Positions 44,565 through 51,905 of a stretch of DNA of 64,000 nt are shown here, one piece after another; the first letter of the stretch is position 1, and each line of letters begins with the position of its first letter. The translations under genes and the position numbers were made by a program. The DNA is from Nautilia sp. PV-1 (GTDB taxonomy: Bacteria > Campylobacterota > Campylobacteria > Campylobacterales > Nautiliaceae): contig NZ_CP026530.1 of NCBI RefSeq assembly GCF_004006315.1, forward strand, positions 920,501-984,500, written 5' to 3'. The notes under the pieces were generated by a model, which was not told where the DNA came from, searched no databases, and worked only from the letters and a program-made list of their open reading frames with translations.

Positions 44565-46526
44565 TCACACCTTTATTCCTATTGATATTGAAAAATTTGA
44601 AAAAACGATATCTTTTTTATATGCTTTAAACGTTTTTTCATAAAAAAAAGGAGTACTGATATCAGCATTGATATTATAATCCTGCAAAGTTTTGATAGCC
44701 TTTCCGGCTAATATGTTTACTACTTCTTTTAAAACATCTTCTTTATGTTCTTCTATAACACTGCTGTCAACATTTCCGTAAAGAACAGTTTTAGCTATTT
44801 CATATACGCCTTTGCTGTCACATTGAATAAAAATCATATTTTCCGCATCGCCTTTAAAATAAATACTGCTGCTGAATTTATTGCATTTATAATTGGCGTT
44901 ATATTCGTATTTTTCAGTAATGTACCTGCATTCTCTAAACAGATTTTTCAATTCCTCGCTTAAAACATCCAAAATCAGCTCTTCGCGTTCATGTTCTATA
45001 AAAGGCAGTTTGATAATAAACTCTGCTCCGTCGTTTATTTTATTTTTAACAAATACAGAGCCGTTTAATTTTTTAACTTCTTCATAAACGCTGTAAAGTC
45101 CCACCCCTCTGCCTGAAACCAGATCCGCTTCTTCATTAGTACTGAACCCTTCTTGAAATATATATTCAGCTATCTGCTCGTCTGTAACTTTTCTCCCGGC
45201 TTTTTTAGAAATTTTATCTGTATCTATTCCTCTGCCGTCGTCTTTTATGCTGACGATAATCTCTTTTCCGTTTCTTACCGCTTTAAATTTTACCGTTCCT
45301 TCGGTTTTTTTACCTTTTTCCATTCTCTCGTATTCATCTTCGATCCCGTGATAAACGCTGTTTCGGAACACATGTACCAGAGACATAAAAAAAGATTTAT
45401 ATATATCGGGCAAAAACAGATCACATTCATAAATAAACTTTATTTTTTTATTGTATTTTTCGGCTAAATCGTTTATTAAACTGTTAAAAGGTTTTACGAA
45501 TTCATATACGTTAAAATACATAAGCTCTTTTAATTCAGTAAGAATATTTACATCCGTACCCAGCAGCTGTGCTTTGGAATAAAGTTTTTTTAAACGTTTT
45601 TTTTCAATAAATTTATAATTAAACTTTTCAAAAAAGTCGTCTCCTAAAATACGTTTTATTTCTTCTATGTCTTTTTCGACCGGCTCCGTAAGTTCTCTGT
45701 AAGTTAAAGCGGATATATATTCTGTATTGTCAGCGTCTATCTGTGTTTCAATAAAATGAATTTTGTTAACCGCGTGTTTCATATGCTTTTGTGCAAAAAG
45801 CCCTTTAAACGTATGGAGTTTGGCTTTAAATGCAGACATGTCTTTAAGATAATAATCCAGGCTTTTTACAAATTCGTCGTATTCAAATTTTATTTCCAAA
45901 AACTGTTCTATCGAGGAAACCACCTCAACTATCATTTTTAATTTTTCTTTTTCCTCTTTGGCCTGCTGCTGAAGATATTTTTTTTCAGTTATATCTCTTA
46001 AAACAATCATAAATGAACCGTTTTCCAGTTTTTTATATTCAATACTGATAATTTTACCGTTTATCTCTTTTTCTTTAGGCAGCAAAGAAAGTAAAACCTC
46101 GGCTTTTAAATCGTCAGAACTTAATATTTCCGATAATACTTCTTTATAAAAATTTTTCTTATCAAACAAGATATCGTAAATGTATTTTCCTGAAATATCA
46201 TACTCAAAAATATTCTTAACAACTTTGGAATATACCGGTTCAATTTTCAAATCTCCGTTTACATATAAAAAACCTTCGTTGGCATTATCCAAAAGCAGTT
46301 TTAACTGAAAATTGGTTTTTTCTAATTTTTCTTTTAATTTTAGAAGTTCAAACTGTTGCGAATCGGAAAGATTTAAAATTTTATTATAGCGTTGAAGCGT
46401 TTTTTTTGTTTTTTTTAAAAAATCAGGAAGCTTTTCATGCACGTTCTGATTATTATTGTTTAATAATTCTTTTTCGATTTCCTCTAATAATATTAAATTT
46501 TTATCATTCACCGAACATTTCCTCAT
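44565..46526 (-). CDS. Hybrid sensor protein: coiled coil, PAS, HPt-like, CheA-like ATPase, CheX-like
   Basis: A 653-residue cytoplasmic protein with no membrane helix. Residues 30-80 form a coiled coil related to the N-termini of the two nearby HD-GYP proteins. A PAS domain follows (80-185). An HPt-like helix pair has H238 in AKLHTFKGLFAQKHMKHA. The CheA-like ATPase spans about 315-510, with VHVFRNSVYHGIED (N389), DDGRGID and SGRGVGLYSV. The end (about 515-653) resembles CheC/CheX phosphatases, with EDVLKEVVNILAGKAIKTLQ near 597. This combines phospho-donor, kinase and aspartyl-phosphatase parts in one chain. It overlaps the HD-GYP gene by 23 bases. Confidence 0.8.
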   Translation of the reverse strand: MRKCSVNDKNLILLEEIEKELLNNNNQNVHEKLPDFLKKTKKTLQRYNKILNLSDSQQFELLKLKEKLEKTNFQLKLLLDNANEGFLYVNGDLKIEPVYSKVVKNIFEYDISGKYIYDILFDKKNFYKEVLSEILSSDDLKAEVLLSLLPKEKEINGKIISIEYKKLENGSFMIVLRDITEKKYLQQQAKEEKEKLKMIVEVVSSIEQFLEIKFEYDEFVKSLDYYLKDMSAFKAKLHTFKGLFAQKHMKHAVNKIHFIETQIDADNTEYISALTYRELTEPVEKDIEEIKRILGDDFFEKFNYKFIEKKRLKKLYSKAQLLGTDVNILTELKELMYFNVYEFVKPFNSLINDLAEKYNKKIKFIYECDLFLPDIYKSFFMSLVHVFRNSVYHGIEDEYERMEKGKKTEGTVKFKAVRNGKEIIVSIKDDGRGIDTDKISKKAGRKVTDEQIAEYIFQEGFSTNEEADLVSGRGVGLYSVYEEVKKLNGSVFVKNKINDGAEFIIKLPFIEHEREELILDVLSEELKNLFRECRYITEKYEYNANYKCNKFSSSIYFKGDAENMIFIQCDSKGVYEIAKTVLYGNVDSSVIEEHKEDVLKEVVNILAGKAIKTLQDYNINADISTPFFYEKTFKAYKKDIVFSNFSISIGIKV

Positions 46527-47862
46527 AATACTTTACGTCAACTTCATCAATCTGCTCAGGTTTCAGATATTTTTTTGCATAATCTAAATATGCCCCGCTG
46601 GTTAAAAACAGCAAAAACAGATCTTTGTCAATTTTATTCTCTTTTGCCATTTCGGATAATATTCTTACCGCATCTGAAAGTTTTTTTGGAGTTTTATACG
46701 GCCTGTCGTCCGCAGTTAACGCTTCAAAAATATCCGCAATAGCCATTATTCTGGCAGGTATAGGAATTTCACCGTTTTTTAGTTTTCTCGGATATCCCGT
46801 TCCGTCTAAAGTTTCATGATGAGCACCGGCATACAGAGGAACGTTTTTCAAATCATCAGGGAAAGGAAGCCTTTCAAGCATTTTAATAGTTCTAACGGCA
46901 TGTTCTTGTATTTTAAATATTTCCTCTTTTGTAAGCGTTCCTTTTTTAATACTCAAATTATATACTTCGCCGTAGTTATATAAATTTTCAGGAATTTCCA
47001 TTTTAACCCCGTGCTTTTTAAAATCTTCTATATCCTCTTTTGACCTTTTTACTATATGTCTTTTTTTGTCGGACAGAAGTTTCTCTTTAACGGGCAGTTT
47101 TACTTTCAGTTCTTCTTCACTAATTCTGGATTTTTCGTCTTCGCTAAGACCGATGGTGTCGTCAAAATATCTTAACCATTCTCTGTTTGCAATTTTTTTA
47201 AGTTTTTCGATGTCTTTATCGTCAACAAAGTCATTGCCTATATTCATACGAGCAATAAACTCAAATTCTTCTTTTAATTTTTCCGTCTCTTCAGAAAACC
47301 ATAAATCGACTTCTTCCGGATTTTCACCTTTTAATTTTCTTTTTAAAGCTTCAATTTCCAGGTCCCTGTATACAACTTCGAATCTCATGCGTATTTCATG
47401 AATTCTGTTGTATATAGTCTCAAGTTTTACCGCCTTATCCATTACATATTCGGGAATAACGATTTTCCCGCAGTCATGAAGCCATGCGGCTATCGATATT
47501 TCTCTTTTTTGCTCTTCATTTTCTATTTTAAATTCAAACTTGTCGCTTTTGCTGGCTTCTTCTGCAAGTCTGATTGCTATTTCCGGAACTCTTCTGCAGT
47601 GGCCTCCGGTATATCTGCTTTTAGCATCAATTGTTTCGGCAATAAGTTTTATAAAAGCGTCAATCAGCTCTTTTTGAGCCTGCTGTAATTTTAAAACTTC
47701 TTTTAATTTTTCCTGAAGTTCGTCATACTCTTTTCTTTGCCTTTTATCGGCATTTAGCATTATTTTATTATGCCGCTTTATATCTTTGGCTATTTTGTCC
47801 AGCAGTTTATTAAAATTTTCTTTAGCCTGTTCTATTTCGTCTAACAGCTTGTCTTCCATCAT
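46504..47862 (-). CDS. HD-GYP domain protein with large internal insertion (copy A)
   Basis: A 452-residue cytoplasmic protein. N-terminal coiled coil (1-75), then an HD-GYP phosphodiesterase fold: HCRRVPEIAIRLA, H129-D130 in AAWLHDCGKI, the second histidine pair in AGAHHETLDGTGYPRKL (348-359) and IMAIADIFEALTADDRPYK. Metal-binding residues look intact, so c-di-GMP hydrolysis is plausible. Between the HD helix and the GTLTKEEIFKIQEH helix, where normal family members have about ten residues, there are about 155 mostly charged, helical residues. Copy B at 48315 has the same insertion. SiaC is encoded ten bases upstream. Confidence 0.88.
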   Translation of the reverse strand: MMEDKLLDEIEQAKENFNKLLDKIAKDIKRHNKIMLNADKRQRKEYDELQEKLKEVLKLQQAQKELIDAFIKLIAETIDAKSRYTGGHCRRVPEIAIRLAEEASKSDKFEFKIENEEQKREISIAAWLHDCGKIVIPEYVMDKAVKLETIYNRIHEIRMRFEVVYRDLEIEALKRKLKGENPEEVDLWFSEETEKLKEEFEFIARMNIGNDFVDDKDIEKLKKIANREWLRYFDDTIGLSEDEKSRISEEELKVKLPVKEKLLSDKKRHIVKRSKEDIEDFKKHGVKMEIPENLYNYGEVYNLSIKKGTLTKEEIFKIQEHAVRTIKMLERLPFPDDLKNVPLYAGAHHETLDGTGYPRKLKNGEIPIPARIMAIADIFEALTADDRPYKTPKKLSDAVRILSEMAKENKIDKDLFLLFLTSGAYLDYAKKYLKPEQIDEVDVKYYEEMFGE

Positions 47863-47872
47863 AGGAAAAACC

Positions 47873-48250
47873 TTATTTTTTAATTAAATTTATATTCAGA
47901 TCCTTAAAATCCTCTATAAAATCCTCACCGGCTTCTTCCGCACTTTCATTTTCCTCGTCATATATCCAGTTGATCGTAATGTTATATTTATCTTTTACTT
48001 CGTCAAAAAGATCAAAAAGATCAAAAAACAGTTTTGATGTGCTGGAATTAAAATATATAATTTCCATATTTACCGTGATATCGCCTTTTACGCAGCATTT
48101 GAGATATTCGTCAATCCATTTGATTACAGGCTCGTAAAATTCAAACGTATTTTCAGGATATGATTTCCCTTTTATTTCTATTAGCCCTTTTTCCGGGTCA
48201 AGCGATATTTCCGGAGTATATTTTGTAGCAGGTATATATAACTTTTCCAT
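47873..48250 (-). CDS. SiaC-family (DUF1987) partner-switch protein
   Basis: A 125-residue anti-anti-sigma-like protein of the DUF1987/SiaC family. The N-terminal IPATKYTPEISLDPEKGLIEIKGKSYPENTFEFYEPVIKWIDEYL (read in parts, 6-50) is the family signature, and YFNSSTSKLFFDLFDLFD contains T71 in the place of the regulatory threonine phosphorylated by SiaB in Pseudomonas. The acidic loop ENESAEEAGEDF is unusual. It lies between the two HD-GYP genes and is the likely substrate of the SiaB-like kinase and SpoIIE phosphatase encoded downstream. AAAGGAAAGAG precedes the ATG. Confidence 0.9.
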   Translation of the reverse strand: MEKLYIPATKYTPEISLDPEKGLIEIKGKSYPENTFEFYEPVIKWIDEYLKCCVKGDITVNMEIIYFNSSTSKLFFDLFDLFDEVKDKYNITINWIYDEENESAEEAGEDFIEDFKDLNINLIKK

Positions 48251-48314
48251 CTCTTTCCTTTTTAGATTATAAATATTATTATATAAAAAATTTTTAAAAC
48301 TTTAAATCGTTTAA

Positions 48315-49670
48315 TTATTTCAGTTTTTTAATATACGAGTCAATATCGACTTCATCGAAATTTTCTTTTAAAAGATACATTTCTCCGTATTTTTTATACA
48401 GTCCCGATTCTAAAAACACCCTTAAAATATCTTTGTCAAGCTTTCCTGCCAATGCCATTGAAACAAGAATTTCAATAGTTTCAGAAAGTTTTTTCTGTCT
48501 TTTATACGGTCTGTCTTTCGCAGTCAACGCTTCGAAAATATCTGCGATGGCCATAATTCTTGCCGGTATAGGAATTTCATCGCCTTTTAGTCTTCTAGGA
48601 TATCCCGTTCCGTCTAAAGCTTCATGGTGAGCTCCTGCATAAAGAGGCACGTTTTTTAATTTTTCAGGAAAAGGAAGACTTTCAAGCATTTTTATCGTCA
48701 TAATAACGTGTTCTTGAATTTTGAAATATTCTTCTTTTGTCAGAGTTCCTTTTTTTATACTTAAATTATAAATTTCTCCCAGATTGTAAAGGTTTTCAGG
48801 TATTTCGATTTTAAATCCGTATTTCTTAAACTCTTCTATTTCTTTTTTGCTTCTTTTTATTATATGTCTTTGCTTATCCGCTAAAAGAGACTCTTTTACC
48901 GGAAGTTCCTGATTAAGTTCTTCTTTGGAAATTCTTTTTTTCTCGTCTTTGGATATACCGATTGTGTCGTCAAAATACCTGTACCATGTTCTTTGTGAAA
49001 TTTCTTTAAGTCTTTCTATTTTTTCTTCATCCAGATCTTCGTCCCCGATATTAAGTTCGGCTATAAATTCAAAATCCTCATGAAGTTTCTGCAGTTCCTC
49101 ATTAAGCCATTTATCAACTTTTTCTTTATCCTCACCGTTTATAATCCTGTCTTTTGCATCAATAATAAGATCTCTTCTTATAACCTCAAATCTTGTTCTT
49201 ATTTCATGTATTCTGTTATAAACGGTTTCGAGTTTTACGGCTTTATCCATTACGAATTCGGGAGTGATTATTTTTCCGCAGTCGTGAAGCCACGCCGCCG
49301 CTGCTATTTCCCTCTCTTCATCCTCGTTTTTAATTTCAAAATCCACATCTTTTGATTTACTGACTTCCTTCGCCAGCATCATCGTAAGCTGAGGCACCCG
49401 TTCACAGTGACTGCCCATATATTCACTTTTGGCGTCAATTGATTCGGCTATAAGTTTAATAAAAGAATCAATTAACTCCTGCTGCGCCTTTTGCAGTTTC
49501 TGAACTTCTTTTAATTTTTCCTGAAGTTCGTCGTACTCTTTTCTCTGCCTTTTATCGGATAAAAGTAAAATTTTTTCTTCTCTTTTTAGATTCTTGATAA
49601 GTTTATCCATTAATTTGTCGAAATCTTCTTTTATCCTTTCCGCCTCTAAAATACGCTCGGTATTAAACAT
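48315..49670 (-). CDS. HD-GYP domain protein with large internal insertion (copy B)
   Basis: A 451-residue paralogue of the 46504-47862 protein, with the same plan: N-terminal coiled coil with LSDKRQRKEYDELQEKLKEVQ, HD motif in AAWLHDCGKI, an insertion of roughly the same length, GTLTKEEYFKIQEH, then AGAHHEALDGTGYPRRL and IMAIADIFEALTAKDRPYK. Catalytic residues appear intact. The frame extends eight codons to a TTG, but the ATG at 49670 has AAGGGG eight bases upstream. It is the first gene of the seven-gene cluster; 64 bases separate it from SiaC, the largest gap in the cluster. Tandem duplication of the pair is likely. Confidence 0.88.
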   Translation of the reverse strand: MFNTERILEAERIKEDFDKLMDKLIKNLKREEKILLLSDKRQRKEYDELQEKLKEVQKLQKAQQELIDSFIKLIAESIDAKSEYMGSHCERVPQLTMMLAKEVSKSKDVDFEIKNEDEEREIAAAAWLHDCGKIITPEFVMDKAVKLETVYNRIHEIRTRFEVIRRDLIIDAKDRIINGEDKEKVDKWLNEELQKLHEDFEFIAELNIGDEDLDEEKIERLKEISQRTWYRYFDDTIGISKDEKKRISKEELNQELPVKESLLADKQRHIIKRSKKEIEEFKKYGFKIEIPENLYNLGEIYNLSIKKGTLTKEEYFKIQEHVIMTIKMLESLPFPEKLKNVPLYAGAHHEALDGTGYPRRLKGDEIPIPARIMAIADIFEALTAKDRPYKRQKKLSETIEILVSMALAGKLDKDILRVFLESGLYKKYGEMYLLKENFDEVDIDSYIKKLK

Positions 49671-49773
49671 AAATAAATCCCCTTTTTGTTTCAATAAATT
49701 AATTATACAAAAAATTTTGAGGTAAATTTAAACGAGAGGCAAAAACTGCTCTTCAAAGTGAAAAAGAGTTACA

Positions 49774-49796
49774 TTTCAGGTTTAAACGGCCTGAAA
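49774..49796 (-). terminator. Hairpin overlapping the microprotein stop codon
   Basis: TTTCAGG and CCTGAAA pair perfectly around a nine-base loop that contains the stop codon of the 24-residue ORF. On the minus strand a T-rich stretch (CTCTTTTTC) follows a few bases later. It may terminate a short transcript or affect release. Confidence 0.4.
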
Positions 49797-49856
49797 CAAG
49801 CTTAAACTTGCAATAAGAAGTGTTGCCGCCGCAGCAGTCATAACGTCGATTTTCAT
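49782..49856 (-). CDS. 24-residue hydrophobic microprotein
   Basis: A short ORF, MKIDVMTAAAATLLIASLSL followed by FQAV, starting at the ATG at 49856 with a strong Shine-Dalgarno (AAAGGAGG) five bases upstream. A TATACT -10 lies about 30 bases before the start. One hydrophobic segment spans residues 5-22, suggesting membrane insertion. A hairpin at 49774-49796 covers the stop. It sits alone, just upstream of the signalling cluster on the same strand. I do not recognise a family; it could be a small membrane regulator, a leader peptide or a type I toxin-like peptide. Confidence 0.5.
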   Translation of the reverse strand: MKIDVMTAAAATLLIASLSLFQAV

Positions 49857-49944
49857 TTTTCCTCCTTTTTTTATATTTCCGGAAGTATAATTTATTTAAA
49901 TTACAATTTGGTATCATTTCACAACAAAACAAACAAGGAACAAA

Positions 49945-51885
49945 ATGGCTTTAATAGACCTTTTGGATGTTAGTAAAAAATTTGAAGCTCAGAAAATTTT
50001 ATGTAATGTCGAATTTCATTTAGACGAAGGTGAAAGAGTCGCCCTTATAGGTAAAAACGGAAGCGGAAAATCCACACTTATGAAAATAATAGACAAAACC
50101 ATTGAACCCGACAGCGGAGAAATAATTACCAAAAACGGAATTAAAATTAAAAGACTTCTTCAGACTCCTAAATTCCAGGAAAATCTTACAGTAAGAGACG
50201 CCATTGAAAACGAACTGACCGAATTTAAAGAAGCTTATCAGAGATATTTAAAATTAACAGAAGAATTTGCCGCAGAGCCTGATAACAAAACTATTCAAAG
50301 CGAAATGGATAAAATCAGCAAATTCCTTGATTTTCACAATGCATGGAACCTTGACGACAGAATTGAAAGAATAATGCAGGAATTTGATCTTAAAAAATAC
50401 GAAAATAAAGACATTTCTCTTCTCAGCGGAGGAGAACAGAGAAGAGTAGCCCTTGCATCCCTACTTCTTCAAAAACCCGACGTATTGCTTTTAGACGAGC
50501 CGACGAACCATCTTGACGTATATATGACGGAATTTCTGGAAGAAACACTGCTAAAGGAAAAATATACGTTTATCGTAGTCAGCCACGACAGATATTTTAT
50601 AGACAGAATCGCTACAAGGGTCGTGGAACTGGAAAACTGTCGACTTAGAAGTTTCAAAGGCGGTTATGCAGATTATATCCGTCAAAAAGAAGAACTGCTT
50701 AAAGCCAAAGAAAAAGAATACGAAAACGAACTGAGACTTCTAAAAAGAGAAGAAGAATGGCTAAGCCGCGGCGTTAAGGCAAGACTTAAAAGAAACGAAG
50801 GCAGAAAAAAAAGAGTACTCGAACTGCGTGATAAAGTAAAACAGGACAGAAGTGAAATCAGACAGATTGAAATGCAGCTCAAACGTGAACTTCTTTCAAA
50901 AGAAGAAGAAAAAATAAACCGTAAAAAAGTAATGTTCGAAATAGAACATTTGACAAAAAGTATCGGAAACAAACTGCTCATAAAAGATTTTTCAACGCGT
51001 ATACTGCAAAAAGACAAAATTGCGATAGTAGGTAAAAACGGAAGCGGAAAATCCACACTTTTAAAAATATTAATAGGTGAAGAAAAACCTGACGGCGGTA
51101 TTATAAAAATCGGCGAAAACGTTAAAATTGGATATCTGGACCAGCGAAAATCAATGCTCAGCGACGATAAAGACCTGATAGAAACGTTCTGTCCGCAGGG
51201 CGGAGACCATGTTAACGTAAAAGGAAGAAACATACATGTATACGGATATTTAAGAGAGTTCCTGTTTCCTCCGGAATACCTGAGCAAAAAAATAGGAGTT
51301 TTAAGCGGCGGTGAAAAAACAAGAGTCGCATTGGCTTTGCTTTTTACCAAAGACTTTGACGTGCTTATATTAGACGAGCCTACGAACGATTTGGATATTC
51401 CGACCATTAATATTTTGGAAGAATATCTGATAGATTTCGAAGGAAGCGTGATTTTCGTCAGCCACGACAGATATTTCGTAGACAAACTGGCAAAAAAAAT
51501 GTTTATCTTTAAAGGCGACGGTATAGTGGAAGAGAGCCATATCCCTTATACGGAATATCTGGAAATAGAAAAAGAGATTAAATTAATTGAAAATGTAAAA
51601 CGCAAAATAGAAAATGAAGAAAAACAAAAACCGAAAAACAGAAAACAGAAAAAACTCTCTTATAAAGAACAAAGAGAGCTCGAAGAGCTTCCGAAACTGA
51701 TAGAAGAGCTTGAAATAACAATAGCAGAAATTGAAGAATGTCTAGCAAATCCCGACTGTTATCAGGAAAAAGGGCTTGTGACTTTAAGCGAAGAACTTGA
51801 AGAAATTAAAAAAATATACGATAATAAAGTTGAAAGATATCTTGAGCTTGAGGAAAAAAAAGAAGCTCTTGAAATGGAGAATTGA
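49945..51885 (+). CDS. ABC-F family ATPase (Uup-like)
   Basis: A 646-residue tandem ATPase without membrane helices, of the ABC-F translation-factor family. Walker A GKNGSGKST occurs twice (near 35 and 365), with signatures LSGGEQRRVALASLL and LSGGEKTRVALALLF, and Walker B LLLDEPTNHLD and LILDEPTNDLD. The inter-domain arm spans about 230-330. A C-terminal coiled coil (about 540-646, ELEELPKLIEELEITIAEIEE) is the mark of Uup. It probably acts on ribosomes or branched DNA. The ATG has AAGGAA upstream. Its last codons lie within a GA-rich repeat that starts the next gene. Confidence 0.9.
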   Translation: MALIDLLDVSKKFEAQKILCNVEFHLDEGERVALIGKNGSGKSTLMKIIDKTIEPDSGEIITKNGIKIKRLLQTPKFQENLTVRDAIENELTEFKEAYQRYLKLTEEFAAEPDNKTIQSEMDKISKFLDFHNAWNLDDRIERIMQEFDLKKYENKDISLLSGGEQRRVALASLLLQKPDVLLLDEPTNHLDVYMTEFLEETLLKEKYTFIVVSHDRYFIDRIATRVVELENCRLRSFKGGYADYIRQKEELLKAKEKEYENELRLLKREEEWLSRGVKARLKRNEGRKKRVLELRDKVKQDRSEIRQIEMQLKRELLSKEEEKINRKKVMFEIEHLTKSIGNKLLIKDFSTRILQKDKIAIVGKNGSGKSTLLKILIGEEKPDGGIIKIGENVKIGYLDQRKSMLSDDKDLIETFCPQGGDHVNVKGRNIHVYGYLREFLFPPEYLSKKIGVLSGGEKTRVALALLFTKDFDVLILDEPTNDLDIPTINILEEYLIDFEGSVIFVSHDRYFVDKLAKKMFIFKGDGIVEESHIPYTEYLEIEKEIKLIENVKRKIENEEKQKPKNRKQKKLSYKEQRELEELPKLIEELEITIAEIEECLANPDCYQEKGLVTLSEELEEIKKIYDNKVERYLELEEKKEALEMEN

Positions 51886-51905
51886 GAATTGAGAATTGAG
51901 AATTA
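51871..51905 (+). repeat. GA-rich start-associated repeat, copy 4
   Basis: Units AATGGAG, AATTGAG, AATTGAG, AATTGAG, AATT span the ABC-F/YihY junction. They encode the ABC-F C-terminus and stop, provide GGAG at 51876-51879, and provide the TTG start at 51889. Confidence 0.6.

Noticed and set aside
40891-49700. Horizontal transfer of the signalling cluster
   Set aside because: Base composition and codon use look like the neighbours, and no integrase, repeats or tRNA flank it.
50046-51060. Direct repeat of about 30 bases in the ABC-F gene
   Set aside because: The two copies both encode the Walker A motif GKNGSGKST, so similarity follows from domain duplication and codon use.
50682-51485. A 267-codon open frame on the minus strand
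   Set aside because: It is antisense to the ABC-F ATPase, its product is serine/leucine low-complexity and matches no family, and it has no ribosome site.
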